64,000 nucleotides of DNA, from assembly GCF_900177405.1 (NCBI RefSeq), contig NZ_LT840185.1, positions 1,479,501 through 1,543,500 on the forward strand, given 5' to 3'. Shown here piece by piece: positions 52,751 through 62,811 of the stretch (within the stretch, counting starts at the first letter, position 1; every line of letters begins with the position of its first letter). The position numbers were made by a program, and so were the translations under genes. The DNA comes from Allosphingosinicella indica. Lineage in GTDB: Bacteria > Pseudomonadota > Alphaproteobacteria > Sphingomonadales > Sphingomonadaceae. The notes beneath the pieces were generated by a model. That model made no database searches and was not told the DNA's origin. It saw nothing but the letters and a program-made list of their open reading frames with translations.

Positions 52751-53920
52751 TCAGATGGTGTTGAAGAAGCGCGTGAGCCGCTCCATCCCTTCGCGCACGC
52801 GCTCTTCGGATTCCGATCCGAAGCAGATGCGCAGATGTCCCTCGCCGGCGGGCCCGTAGAAAGACCCGGCTTCGGTGACGACATGCGCTTTGTGGAGGAT
52901 CTCCGTCGCGAGCGCGGCCGATGTGCGGCCGGTGCCGCGGATATCGGGGAAGGCGTAGATCGTGCCTTGCGGCTCCGCGCAGGTCACGCCGGGCATCTGG
53001 TTGAGCGCGCGCACGACGATCTCGCGCTTGCGCCGGTCCGCCTCCACCATCGCGTGCATCGGCTCCTGCGGTCCGGTAACGGCGGCACGCGCGCCTTCCT
53101 GCACGAAGACGTTCACATGGGTGACGTCCGTGGTGATGATGCGGAGGATCGCCGGGATGAGCCTGGCGTCGGCGGTGAGATAGCCGACGCGCCATCCGTC
53201 CATCGAATAGGCCTTGGTGAAGGCGAAGCAGGTGATCGTGCGCTCGCGCATTCCGGGCAGCGAGGCGATGCTGACATGTTCGGCGCCATCGTAGGTGATA
53301 TATTCGTATACCTCGTCGCACAGCACGATGAGGTCGTGGGCGATGGCCAGTTCGGCGACGATCTCCAGCTCGGCGCGGGTGTAGACGCGGCCGGTGGGGT
53401 TGGCGGGATTGACCAGCACGATCATCCGCGTCTTCGGCGTGATCTTCGCCGCGATCGCCGCGTGCGAGATCGCGAAATTGTTCGCCGCGTCGAGTGGCGC
53501 GGTGACCACCGTGCCGCCCGCCAGTTCGACCTTGGCGACATGCTGCGGATAATAAGGCTCGAGCAGGATAACCTCGTCGCCCGGATCGATCGCCGCCATG
53601 AACGCGGCGAAGGACGCGTGGGTGAGGCCGTTGGTGACGAGGATCTCGTCGACGCCATAATCCAGCTTGTTGAAGTCGGTGAGCTTCTCCGCGAGCGCCT
53701 GGCGGAAACTCAGCGTGCCGCGAAAATCGCCATAATGGACGATGCCGGCATCGAGCGCCGTCTTCACCGCCTCCTTGATATGACCGGGCGTATCGGCATG
53801 CGGTCGCCCGAATTCCAGATGGATGAGATCGAGCCCCTGCGCTTCAAGCTTCACGGCTTCCTCATACATGCCGAAGCTCTTGTTCGAGCTTCGCTGCAGC
53901 CGCTGCGCGGGCCATTTCAT
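52751..53920 (-). CDS. class I/II PLP-dependent aminotransferase
   Basis: The 389-residue fold-type I enzyme has EFGRPHADTPGHIKEAV, the cofactor motifs LVNPANPTGRVY and DEVYEYITYDG, and the PLP Lys at about residue 236 in FAFTKAYSMDGWRVGY. The C-terminal RICFGSESEERVREGMERL carries the carboxylate-binding Arg. It lies between two DUF885 genes on the same strand (53 bases from the first, 40 from the second), suggesting a catabolic step on amino acids released from peptides. Substrate unknown. Confidence 0.92.
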   Translation of the reverse strand: MKWPAQRLQRSSNKSFGMYEEAVKLEAQGLDLIHLEFGRPHADTPGHIKEAVKTALDAGIVHYGDFRGTLSFRQALAEKLTDFNKLDYGVDEILVTNGLTHASFAAFMAAIDPGDEVILLEPYYPQHVAKVELAGGTVVTAPLDAANNFAISHAAIAAKITPKTRMIVLVNPANPTGRVYTRAELEIVAELAIAHDLIVLCDEVYEYITYDGAEHVSIASLPGMRERTITCFAFTKAYSMDGWRVGYLTADARLIPAILRIITTDVTHVNVFVQEGARAAVTGPQEPMHAMVEADRRKREIVVRALNQMPGVTCAEPQGTIYAFPDIRGTGRTSAALATEILHKAHVVTEAGSFYGPAGEGHLRICFGSESEERVREGMERLTRFFNTI

Positions 53921-53960
53921 CGTGCGGTGTCTCCGGTGCTGGGGGATTGGGGACGGGCGC

Positions 53961-55658
53961 TCAATCGCGCTTCAGGTCCGACAGCGGCGTGTGCGGCCAC
54001 AGCTTCGCGACTTCATCGCCATGACCGGTGAGGTCGTAGCGCAGCAGCGATACCGGAAGGCGGCCCGCATTCATCAGATAATCGTGGAAATCGCGCAGCG
54101 AGAACTTGTCGCCGAGTTGGCGGCGCCGATCGACCAGCAGCCGCTGTAGCTGCATCGCGCCGATCGTATAAGTCATGCCGTAACCAGGCGGGCGGCGCAG
54201 ATAGATCGCCGCATCGACCCGCGCGACATTGTCGTCGAGATAGGGCGTCCATTCCTTCCAGAATTTCATCACCTCGCCGACGTTCATCTCGTTGCGCTGC
54301 ATCTTGACGTCGCCGATCGTCCGCGCCGCGCGGAACAGGCCGAAGACGTAGATGAACTCGCGCGTGCGCGGCCGATCGTCGAACAGGCCGAGCTGGAGAG
54401 CGGTCTCCTCGATGTAGAAGCCCCAGCCCTCGGTGCGGCCGCTATCCGATATGTGGGCACGAATGGGATGCGTGAGCCGTTTGGCGGCGTGGCCGTCGAA
54501 GCGGTGGCCGGGGAAGGTGGCGTGGAGATGGTCGGGCGATGCGTCGCGGAACTGGATCTGCTCCCAGAACATCGGTCCTTCCGGCCGCACCACCCACGGC
54601 GCGTTGTAACCCATCTCCTGATAGGTGGCCGGCATGTAATCGGGAACGGTAATGATCTCCTCGTCGACCAGCCAGCGGCGGATCTTCGCGTCGGTCGCAG
54701 CGAGCTGCGCCTCATACTCCTCGCCCGACTTCGGAAGCGGAACCTCGGGCAGCTTGCGGTTGCGATGGCGCTCGGCCGTGTAGAAAGCCCAGTGGCGCTC
54801 CAGCTCCCGCTGACCGAGCAGCACGATGTCGTCCGAGGTGTAAGGCATCAGGCGCACGTTGGTGAGGAACCAGTCATAGGCCGCTTCGCCGACGCCCGCC
54901 TTGGCCGTCATCTTCGGCCGGTTGGCGGTCAGCCACTGGCGATAGCCCTGGATCGCCTTCTCCGCGGCGCGAATGTCGGCGACTAGCGCGGGTTGCTGGG
55001 TCTCAGCGCGCTTCCGCAGATCGGCGAACCAGCCGATCAGGCCGGCGGGCTCGACGGCGCGGTAGGGCATGCCGTGGCCGACGCCATCGCCATTCGAAAG
55101 ATTGTGGATTGCGAGGTCGGCATAGTCGTGTGCCACCGAATCGAGATTGACGCGGGCCTGCGAGAGATAGGCAGGAATGCCGCGCAGGCGGGTCTGCAGC
55201 GTTGTCAGCGCCTCGCCTTCTAATGGCAGCTCCGCGTAAGCAAGCCGCTGGATCTCGTCGATATACATGCCCGGATCGCGGGCCCAGGGCTTGGTGACGT
55301 TCAGGATGAAGTCCTGGAGATCCATCTGCGCGCGGACGGCAAGGTAATCGACCTGCTTGTGGCGATCCCAGCGCGCGACGGCGAAGTCGGGGAGGCGCGC
55401 CTGGAATGCGCGCAGCTCGGCGCGGCGCCGGTCCGTGGCGGCGGGGCTGTAGTCGACCACGCCGTCCGCCGGCTGCGCGCTGCGCCAGGCGTGGAATTCG
55501 GTAAAGAGCGCCGTGAAATCCTCGTAGCTTCCTGCGCCGTTGGGGATCGCGGCGCTCGATGTGGAGGCTGCGGCCGGTGCCGTCGTCTGGGCCGAAGCCG
55601 GTGCCACGAAAGCGCTGCCTGCCAGCAACGCGCAGGCCAGTCCCAGAACGTGTCGCAT
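53961..55658 (-). CDS. exported DUF885 protein, Glu-to-Ala in metal motif (paralog 2)
   Basis: The ATG at 55658 follows AGGAGGAG and gives 565 residues with a signal peptide (MRHVLGLACALLAGSAFVAP...SAQ). Family features: DGVVDYSPAATDRRRAELRA, YDWFLTNVRLMPYTSDDIVL, TEGWGFYIEETALQLGLFD and GDKFSLRDFHDYLMNAG. The metal motif reads H-A-T-F-P-G-H, so the two His remain but the catalytic Glu is Ala. It is operonic with the aminotransferase and divergent from the TonB receptor gene. Confidence 0.9.
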   Translation of the reverse strand: MRHVLGLACALLAGSAFVAPASAQTTAPAAASTSSAAIPNGAGSYEDFTALFTEFHAWRSAQPADGVVDYSPAATDRRRAELRAFQARLPDFAVARWDRHKQVDYLAVRAQMDLQDFILNVTKPWARDPGMYIDEIQRLAYAELPLEGEALTTLQTRLRGIPAYLSQARVNLDSVAHDYADLAIHNLSNGDGVGHGMPYRAVEPAGLIGWFADLRKRAETQQPALVADIRAAEKAIQGYRQWLTANRPKMTAKAGVGEAAYDWFLTNVRLMPYTSDDIVLLGQRELERHWAFYTAERHRNRKLPEVPLPKSGEEYEAQLAATDAKIRRWLVDEEIITVPDYMPATYQEMGYNAPWVVRPEGPMFWEQIQFRDASPDHLHATFPGHRFDGHAAKRLTHPIRAHISDSGRTEGWGFYIEETALQLGLFDDRPRTREFIYVFGLFRAARTIGDVKMQRNEMNVGEVMKFWKEWTPYLDDNVARVDAAIYLRRPPGYGMTYTIGAMQLQRLLVDRRRQLGDKFSLRDFHDYLMNAGRLPVSLLRYDLTGHGDEVAKLWPHTPLSDLKRD

Positions 55659-55996
55659 CGCTATGCTCCTCCTGTGTCGGCAATATCCTCCGGCGCAAGC
55701 CTCGCGCTGCACCGCAAAAATATCATGTGATTCTGAACATTGTTGAAGATTTTCGGCTGCGTCAATGCACGACGACGATCGATCGTGTTCGATGCTTGCT
55801 GCGCCGGTGCCGTGACTCGACTGCGCGCAATACCGCAGAGGCACGCGACGTTTCATGCTCAGCGTACGCGCCGAACGTTGCGTTGGATGAAAATTTTGTT
55901 TCACCGCCAAAGCGGGTTGCGAGCCCGCCCAAATCATGCTCAAAATCACGCATATCTTCACTCAAAACATTGCGTGAGCATGGAGGGGACGGGACT
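55659..55996. promoter_or_regulatory. divergent control region of DUF885 and TonB receptor genes
   Basis: A 338-base gap without a gene and clearly richer in A+T. TCATGCTCA occurs at 55853-55861 and 55934-55942, and in inverted form (TGAGCATG) at 55975-55982, next to the receptor's GGAGG. A TGAAA-N6-TTTCA dyad lies at 55888-55903 and an ACGATCGATCGT palindrome at about 55773-55784. These may bind a regulator of the uptake locus. Promoter hexamers were not assigned. Confidence 0.5.
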
Positions 55997-58858
55997 ATGT
56001 CGACAAACCGCAGGACCGCGAAATGCATGGCCCTCAAGGCCGGATCGGCAATCCTTTTGGCGGCGCTTTGCAGCGGCGCGGCGTTCGCCCAGACGGCCGA
56101 CGAATCGCTTCCGCCGGAAACCACCCTTACCCCCGATGCGGGCGAATCGATCGTCGTCACGGGCTCGCGCATCCCGCGGCCGGACGTCGTTTCCAACAGC
56201 CCGGTCAACGTGATCGGCGAAGAGGAAATCAAGCTCACCGCGTCGAACGAGACCGAGCAGATCCTGAACTCGATGCCGCAATTCTCGGCGGGCTTCGGAT
56301 CGCAGTCGAACAACCCGGGCAACGGCACCGCCACGGTGAACCTTCGCAACCTCGGCACCGTGCGCACGCTGGTCTTGATGAACGGCCGCCGCATCGTCGG
56401 CTCGGGCGAGGACGGCGTCGTCGATATCAACATGATCCCGCCCGCGCTCATCAAGCGGATCGACGTTGTCACTGGCGGCGCTTCGGCCGTCTACGGTTCG
56501 GACGCGATGGCCGGCGTTGTCAACTTCGTGATGACGGACGACTTCGAAGGGCTCGAGCTTGGCGCACAGGCGGGCGTCTCGAGCCGCGGCGACAGCGCGC
56601 GCTATAACGTCGATCTTACCGTCGGCGGCAATTTCGCCGACGGCCGCGGCAACGTCGTTTTCTACGCCAATTATTTCAATCGTGAGCAGACCTTCGCCTC
56701 GGCGCGCGATCACGCGACGGTGTTCCTGGTCGATGCTGTGCAGAACGGCGTCGGCGTCCTCGTTCCCGGTGGCAATGCCGTGACGCCGCAGGGCACGATC
56801 TTCGCGCCTTCGCTCGTCGGGCTTCGCGATCAGTTCGGTAACACCATCGGACCGCAGGGCATCTTCTTCGCGGATGAAGGGTGGCGCGCCTATCGCGGAA
56901 GCGACGGCTTCAACGATCGCCCGTTCAACAATCTGCAACTCCCGCTCGAGCGCATCCAGGGCGCGATCCTCGGCCATTACGAGGTGAGCGACGACATCAA
57001 ATTCTTCTGGGAAGGCACCTACGCCCGCTCGCGCGTCAACTCGACCCTGGGCGCGCTGCCGATGAGCAGTTCGGGCTTCATCCCCGGCTTCCAGCTCGAT
57101 CTGCGCAATCCCTATCTTCCGGACACTCTGCGCGAGTTCCTCCGCACCAATCTCGATGCAGACGGCAACAATCTCGTGCCCGTCAACATCAACCGCCGCA
57201 TCCTCGAGTCCGGTCCGCGGACCAGCGATCAGACGCGCGATTTCTGGCGTGGTGTCCTGGGTCTGCGTGGCGGGCTCACCGACAAGCTGAACTGGGAAGT
57301 CTTCTTCAACCACGGTGAGAACGATCTTCGCGACCGGCAGGGTGGCGGTATCCTGATCGATCGCTTCGCGGCGATGTTCCTCACTGATCCCAGCAATCCG
57401 TTCCGCTGCGCGAACGGCGACCCAAGTTGCCCGGTCATCAATCCCTTCGGCCTCAACACGCTGACGCCGGAGATGGTTGCTTATTACAATGTCGATCTCA
57501 CGAACATCACGCGCGTACGCCAGACACAGGTCGGCGGCACGGTGACGGGCTCGCTCTTCGCACTTCCGGCCGGCGATGTCGGCATCGCGGTGGGCGCGGA
57601 ATATCGCAAGGAATCCGCGCGCTTCCAGCCCGATCAGCTCTATGTTCTGGGCGATGCGATCTCGCGCTCGGCGGGCCTCCAGCCCACCGGCGGCAGCTAC
57701 GACGTGTCCGAAGTGTTCGGCGAGATTTACGTGCCGTTGCTCGCCGACATGCCTGGCGCCGAACTGCTCGCGGTCGAAGGCGGCATCCGCTATTCGGATT
57801 ACTCCACCGCGGGGTCCGTCGTCTCCTACAAGATCGGCGGCGAATATACGCCGTTCCGCGGGCTGAAGCTGCGCGGCCTCTATCAGCGCGCCGTGCGTGC
57901 GCCGAACATCACCGAGCTCTTCTCGGGCGCGACCAACACCGCGCCGCTGGCGACCGACTTCTGCAACGCGGGGCCGAACCGCACTGCGCAGGAGCGTCAA
58001 TTCTGTATCGATCTCGGCGTGCCCGCGGCACTGATCGACGTGTTCCAGCAGGAGAACGTCCAGATTCGCGCCATCACCGGCGGCAATCCCAATCTGTCCG
58101 AGGAAACCTCCGACACCTGGTCGGTCGGCGCCGTGCTGCGGCCAGACTTCATCCCCAACCTTCAGATCACCGTCGATTATTACAACATCAAGATCAGCGA
58201 CGCGATCGCGCTGTTCGGCGGCGGCCTGCAGCCGACGATCAACGCCTGCCGGGGCAATCTCAGCCTCACCAATCCGTTCTGCGTGCCGCTGCAGACGCGT
58301 ACGCCGGACGGGCAGTTGCAGGACGTTCCGCTGCTCAACCAGAACATCGCCGAGATCACCGCGTCGGGCATCGATTTCCGGCTCGACTATCGTCACGAGA
58401 TCGGCGCGGGCAGCCTCGGCTACTTCCTCGCCGGCGCCTATCTCTTCGAGAATGAAACGACGAGCAGCCCGGTGCTGAACCCGATCGACTGCGCGGGCTT
58501 CATCGGCGGCGGAAGCTGCGGCAGCGCCAATCCGCGCTGGCGCTTCACCCAACGGCTGACCTGGGATGCCGATACCTTCCAGATTTCGCTGCGTCACCGC
58601 TTCATCGGAAAGGCGAGGGACGGACGGATCGCGGCCGCGGAATCCACCGGCTCCGCGCCGCCGCTGCTCGCGGTGCCGAGCACGCCCGATGTCCATTATC
58701 TCGACCTTTCGGCGAGCATCGACGTCAACGAGCGCTTCCGCTTCTTCGGGACGATCGACAACCTTCTCGATCGCGATCCGCCGTTCCAGCTTTTCGAACG
58801 GCAGACCTATGATGCGATCGGCCGGCGCTTCACGGTTGGTTTCACCGCCAACTTCTGA
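55997..58858 (+). CDS. TonB-dependent outer-membrane receptor
   Basis: The ATG at 55997 after GGAGGGG gives 953 residues with a signal peptide (SAILLAALCSGAAFA). The TonB-box-like start ESIVVTGSRIPRP, the plug domain (NLRNLGTVRTLVLMNGRRIV, then GGASAVYGSDAMAGVVNF) and a long beta-barrel ending RRFTVGFTANF with terminal Phe are present. The frame extends upstream of the ATG without coding character. It imports a ligand by TonB energy. The linked S9 and DUF885 peptidases suggest a peptide ligand. The S9 gene follows 39 bases later. Confidence 0.95.
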   Translation: MSTNRRTAKCMALKAGSAILLAALCSGAAFAQTADESLPPETTLTPDAGESIVVTGSRIPRPDVVSNSPVNVIGEEEIKLTASNETEQILNSMPQFSAGFGSQSNNPGNGTATVNLRNLGTVRTLVLMNGRRIVGSGEDGVVDINMIPPALIKRIDVVTGGASAVYGSDAMAGVVNFVMTDDFEGLELGAQAGVSSRGDSARYNVDLTVGGNFADGRGNVVFYANYFNREQTFASARDHATVFLVDAVQNGVGVLVPGGNAVTPQGTIFAPSLVGLRDQFGNTIGPQGIFFADEGWRAYRGSDGFNDRPFNNLQLPLERIQGAILGHYEVSDDIKFFWEGTYARSRVNSTLGALPMSSSGFIPGFQLDLRNPYLPDTLREFLRTNLDADGNNLVPVNINRRILESGPRTSDQTRDFWRGVLGLRGGLTDKLNWEVFFNHGENDLRDRQGGGILIDRFAAMFLTDPSNPFRCANGDPSCPVINPFGLNTLTPEMVAYYNVDLTNITRVRQTQVGGTVTGSLFALPAGDVGIAVGAEYRKESARFQPDQLYVLGDAISRSAGLQPTGGSYDVSEVFGEIYVPLLADMPGAELLAVEGGIRYSDYSTAGSVVSYKIGGEYTPFRGLKLRGLYQRAVRAPNITELFSGATNTAPLATDFCNAGPNRTAQERQFCIDLGVPAALIDVFQQENVQIRAITGGNPNLSEETSDTWSVGAVLRPDFIPNLQITVDYYNIKISDAIALFGGGLQPTINACRGNLSLTNPFCVPLQTRTPDGQLQDVPLLNQNIAEITASGIDFRLDYRHEIGAGSLGYFLAGAYLFENETTSSPVLNPIDCAGFIGGGSCGSANPRWRFTQRLTWDADTFQISLRHRFIGKARDGRIAAAESTGSAPPLLAVPSTPDVHYLDLSASIDVNERFRFFGTIDNLLDRDPPFQLFERQTYDAIGRRFTVGFTANF

Positions 58859-58897
58859 GGACGCAGGGGCTCGACGCCGCGCTGGAGGGTGGACAGG

Positions 58898-61132
58898 ATG
58901 CCGGACATGAAACTGTATCGTCTCACCTTCGGCGCGGCGGCGGCGATGCTGTTGGCATCCGGTCCCGCATTCGGCCAGGCGACCGCACCGGTCGCGGCGC
59001 CGGAGGCGAGGGCGGCTTCGGGCACCATGCTTTCGATCGACCAACTCTATCAGCCTCGCAGCCTCATCGGCACTACGCCGGAAGGCTATGCGTGGTCGGC
59101 GGATGGCCGCCAGTTGCTGTTTCTCTGGAACGACGAGGGATACAGCTTTCGCGACCTTTGGGTATACTCGCTCGATAGCGGGGAGCGCACGCGGCTAACC
59201 TCCCTCGGCCGTGAGGCGGATCCCAAGAGCGAGCGGCGCGGCATTTCCGAGGCCCTATTCCTCGGCAACGACCGCATCGCCTTCGTGGTCGATGGCAATC
59301 TCCACATTCGCGAGGCCGATGGCGCGTCGGTGCAGGTGGAGACTGACAAGCGCGCCATTCGCCGGCTTTCGCTTTCGCCCGACGGGCAGACGCTCGCGTT
59401 CGTGTCGGGCAATCCGGTCGATCCCCGCAATCGCGTCACCCAGGGCGGCATCCTGTGGACGCGCGATGCCGCCGCGCCGGGCGGTAATGCAGCGCGGCGT
59501 CTCGTCGGCAACGATGACCCGAAGATCTACGTGTCCGATTATCACTGGTCGTCGGACGGCCGCGCGATCGCGTTCGAGGAATCGGACGATCGGGCGATGC
59601 CGGAGCGCGACATCTATTATTATGCGAAGGGCGAGCTTCAGAACAATCGCGTCATCCGCGCCTTTCCGGGCGACGAGACCAGTCGCACCCGAATCGGCCT
59701 GATCGCGCTCGGCGAGGCGGCGCCGCGTTACTTCGAGCGGCCCGATCCGCTCCATCACCTCTGGGGCTTCGGCCTCTCGCAGGACGGGCGGCGGCTGTTC
59801 GTCAACAGCTCCGATCTCGAGGTGAAGGACCATATCGTCTACGTCTTCGACACGCAGACCGGCAAGCGCGAGACCTTCTATCGCGAGCGCGATCCGAAAC
59901 ACATCCGGCCCGACTGGAAGGTCGCCTGGGCGCCGGGCGACCGTGGCCTCGTGATCCTCACCGATCGAGACGGCTTCGGGCATCTCTATCACAAGCCGTC
60001 GGCAGGTGCCGCGCCGCGCCGGATCACCCGCGGCGAGTGGGAAATCGAATCCTTCGAGGTCGATGCGTCAAACAACCGCATCTATTTCGTCGCCAACGAG
60101 TCGGCGCTGCCCGAGCGGCAGCTCTATCGCGTGGCGATGGGCGGCGGCGCGGTCGAGCGGGTCAGCCCCGCGACGCCCGGCACGCACACGCCCGTCTGGT
60201 CGCCCGATTACAGCCGGGCTGCGAGCTTCTTCACCAACGACACCACCCCGCCCGAGCTTCTGGTCATCGATCCGGCGACCCCCGCGCAGGCGAAGCAGGT
60301 CACCCGCTCGCCGCAGCCTGAATTCGATCGCCAGACCTGGGCAAAGGTCAGCTACGTGGAATTCCCGAGCCACGTCGACGGCACAAAGTTGATCGGCCGG
60401 CTAAGCGTGCCGGCCGATTTCGATCCGTCGCGGCGCTATCCGCTGATCGTCGGTTCGGTCTATTCGGATGCGGTGCGCAACCAGTGGGGCGGGCGGCGCG
60501 CACACCCCACCTGGGGCCTCGACCAATATTTCGTCGCGCGGGGTTATCTCGTCCTCAACGTCAACATCCGCGGAAGCTGGGGGCAGGGCCGCAAGCATAC
60601 CCAGGCGCAGCTCAACAGCTACGGCGAGACCGACATCAACGATTTGGAGAGCGGCGTCCGGCACCTAGTCTCCAAGGGCTATGTCGATCCCTCACGCGTC
60701 GGCCTCTGGGGCTCCAGCTACGGCGGCCTGATGACGATCATGTCGCTGGCCAAGAAGCCGGGCGTCTACGCTGCGGGCATCGCAGGCGCGCCGGCGACGA
60801 ACGTATGGCACGCCTATCCCTCGCAGATGTGGATCATGGGCCCGCCCGACGGGCGCGACATGCCCGCCCGTTACGAGGCGCAGTCGCCGCTCTATCAGGT
60901 GCAGGGCGTGCGCGATCCGCTGATGATCATCCACGGCACGCGCGATCCCGTCGTCCTCTATTCCGACACGGTGGCGCTCACCGAAAAGATGATCGCCAAC
61001 GAGCAGATGTTCGAGCTGGTGACGCTGCCCGGCGCGAGCCATAGCTGGGCGACCGACAATCTGCCGCAGACGCGCTTCGCGTTCCGCAAGATGGTCGATT
61101 TCTTCAACCTCCACCTGAAGCCGGAGCGGTAA
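58898..61132 (+). CDS. exported S9-family prolyl oligopeptidase/DPP4-like peptidase
   Basis: The ATG at 58898 follows GGAGGG and gives 744 residues with a signal peptide (TFGAAAAMLLASGPAFG); GTG 58889 and ATG 58907 are alternatives. The N-terminal part is a WD-like beta-propeller with repeats such as YAWSADGRQLLFLWND. The hydrolase domain has LVLNVNIRGSWGQG, the nucleophile Ser607 in WGSSYGG, Asp in GTRDPVVLYSD and His in LPGASHSW. It probably cuts peptides in the periplasm, with preference for Pro or for knotted peptides. Similar S9 enzymes next to TonB receptors in sphingomonads include lasso-peptide isopeptidases, but no lasso biosynthesis genes are seen. Confidence 0.93.
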   Translation: MPDMKLYRLTFGAAAAMLLASGPAFGQATAPVAAPEARAASGTMLSIDQLYQPRSLIGTTPEGYAWSADGRQLLFLWNDEGYSFRDLWVYSLDSGERTRLTSLGREADPKSERRGISEALFLGNDRIAFVVDGNLHIREADGASVQVETDKRAIRRLSLSPDGQTLAFVSGNPVDPRNRVTQGGILWTRDAAAPGGNAARRLVGNDDPKIYVSDYHWSSDGRAIAFEESDDRAMPERDIYYYAKGELQNNRVIRAFPGDETSRTRIGLIALGEAAPRYFERPDPLHHLWGFGLSQDGRRLFVNSSDLEVKDHIVYVFDTQTGKRETFYRERDPKHIRPDWKVAWAPGDRGLVILTDRDGFGHLYHKPSAGAAPRRITRGEWEIESFEVDASNNRIYFVANESALPERQLYRVAMGGGAVERVSPATPGTHTPVWSPDYSRAASFFTNDTTPPELLVIDPATPAQAKQVTRSPQPEFDRQTWAKVSYVEFPSHVDGTKLIGRLSVPADFDPSRRYPLIVGSVYSDAVRNQWGGRRAHPTWGLDQYFVARGYLVLNVNIRGSWGQGRKHTQAQLNSYGETDINDLESGVRHLVSKGYVDPSRVGLWGSSYGGLMTIMSLAKKPGVYAAGIAGAPATNVWHAYPSQMWIMGPPDGRDMPARYEAQSPLYQVQGVRDPLMIIHGTRDPVVLYSDTVALTEKMIANEQMFELVTLPGASHSWATDNLPQTRFAFRKMVDFFNLHLKPER

Positions 61133-61134
61133 GG

Positions 61135-62811
61135 ATGCTGAGGCGCCCGCTGCGGTTCCTGTACGCGCTCGGCATGCTGGCATTCGGCGGCACGGCGGCG
61201 GCGCAGCCGGTGCAGGATCTGGGCGCGGAGTTCTGGGCGTGGCGCGCGAAGACCCAGCCCGCCACCAGTGACGACATTCCGCGCATCGTCCGTCCCGCAA
61301 AATGGGTGCCGGACTGGTCGCCGAAGGCGATCGAAGACCGCAAGGCGCGACTGGCGGATTTCGAGCGCCGCTTCCAGGCGCTGGCCGATACGCCGCAGGA
61401 CGTAAGCGGGCGCGTCGATTACCGGCTCGTCGGATCGGCGCTCGCCCGCGTGCGCTGGGAAATGGATCATGTCGCGGCGTGGCAGCGCCAGCCGCAATTC
61501 TACGTCGATCAGGCGCTGGTCCCGATCTTCGAAACGCTGCTTCCGCCGCCGCCGGTCAAGTCCGCGCGCGTCGAGACGGTGATCGCTCTGGTCGAGCGCA
61601 TCCCCGCGACCTTGCTCGCGGGCCAATCCAATCTCACCGACATGCGCGGGCCTTTCGTCGAGGTTGCGATCGCGGGGCTCGAGCGGATTCCTGCCAGCCT
61701 TAACGGCATGGCGGACGGGCTCCGGCCGTCGCTCGCGGGCAATCAGGAACGGCGGCTTCGCGCCGCGATCCAGCGCGCGCTGACAGCCTTCGAATCCTAC
61801 GGCGCGTTTCTCGCCGCGCGCCAGGCCGGCCTCTCGCAGGAAACGGCGGTCGGCCGTGACGGCTACACATTCTTCCTGCGGAACGTCGCGCTCTATCCCT
61901 ACACGCCCGAGCAACTGCTCATCATGGGGCGGCAGGAATGGACGCGCTCGGTCCAGTTCGAGGAGCTCGAGCGCAACCGCAACCGCACGGTGCCCCAGCT
62001 TCCGATCGGGCCGTCGATCGACGCCGTCGTCGGCCGGCTGAATGCGCAGGAGCTTGAGGTCCGCACCTACCTTCGCGACCACGATCTGCTCACCGTGCCG
62101 GACTGGGCGGGTCATTATAATGCGATGGGCTTTCCGGCCTATCTGGCGCCGATCGGCTGGCTCGGCCGCACCTTCGATCTCACCGATCGGGTCCGCGTCG
62201 GCCAGAATGCCACCGTCTATCTGCCCGAGCCGTCGCCATCGCTCGGCTATTTCAATCTGTCGATCACCCGCGATCCGCGCCCGATCATCGTCCACGAGGG
62301 GGTTCCGGGCCATTTCTTCCAGCTTACTTTGAGCTGGCGCCACCCCAATCCGCTGCGCCGCTATTATTATGACAGCGCCGCCAACGAGGGCACCGGCTTC
62401 TATGCCGAAGAAATGATGCTGCAGGCCGGACTGTTCGACGATTCCCCGCGCACGCGGGAGATCATCTACAATTTCGCGCGGCTGCGGGCGTTGCGCGTGG
62501 AAGTGGACGTCAAGCTGGCGCTGGGCGAATTCACGATCGCCGAAGCTGCGGATTGTCTAGCCGCTGCGGTGCCGATGGACCGCGAGACGGCGGAGGAGGA
62601 AGCGGTGTTCTTCGCCGCATCCCCCGGCCAGGCGATCAGCTATCAGATCGGCAAGCTGCAGACGCTGGACTTCCTGACCGAAGCGAAGACGCGCCTCGGC
62701 GATCGGTTCAGCCTCAAGCATTTTCACGACTATCTCTGGCTCAACGGCAACGTGCCGATCGCGCTGCAGCGTGAGGAATATCTGGCGACGGCCGGGAAGG
62801 GCGCCGAATGA
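61135..62811 (+). CDS. exported DUF885 metallopeptidase, intact metal motif (paralog 3)
   Basis: The 558-residue protein starts 2 bases after the S9 stop, with a signal peptide (RFLYALGMLAFGGTAAA). The complete motif H-E-G-V-P-G-H is at residues 387-393. NEGTGFYAEEMMLQAGLFDD follows and is likely to supply the third ligand. GDRFSLKHFHDYLWLNGNVP is at the end. Of the three paralogs only this one keeps the catalytic Glu. It is coupled to the S9 gene and overlaps the DUF3830 gene by 4 bases. Confidence 0.93.
   Translation: MLRRPLRFLYALGMLAFGGTAAAQPVQDLGAEFWAWRAKTQPATSDDIPRIVRPAKWVPDWSPKAIEDRKARLADFERRFQALADTPQDVSGRVDYRLVGSALARVRWEMDHVAAWQRQPQFYVDQALVPIFETLLPPPPVKSARVETVIALVERIPATLLAGQSNLTDMRGPFVEVAIAGLERIPASLNGMADGLRPSLAGNQERRLRAAIQRALTAFESYGAFLAARQAGLSQETAVGRDGYTFFLRNVALYPYTPEQLLIMGRQEWTRSVQFEELERNRNRTVPQLPIGPSIDAVVGRLNAQELEVRTYLRDHDLLTVPDWAGHYNAMGFPAYLAPIGWLGRTFDLTDRVRVGQNATVYLPEPSPSLGYFNLSITRDPRPIIVHEGVPGHFFQLTLSWRHPNPLRRYYYDSAANEGTGFYAEEMMLQAGLFDDSPRTREIIYNFARLRALRVEVDVKLALGEFTIAEAADCLAAAVPMDRETAEEEAVFFAASPGQAISYQIGKLQTLDFLTEAKTRLGDRFSLKHFHDYLWLNGNVPIALQREEYLATAGKGAE

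Noticed and set aside
50679-52859. 726-codon plus-strand frame opposite DUF885 paralog 1
   Set aside because: Shadow of the DUF885 coding strand, which has a signal peptide and family motifs.
55958-59044. 1028-codon minus-strand frame opposite the TonB receptor
   Set aside because: Antisense to an unmistakable receptor with plug and barrel; residue composition is artefactual.
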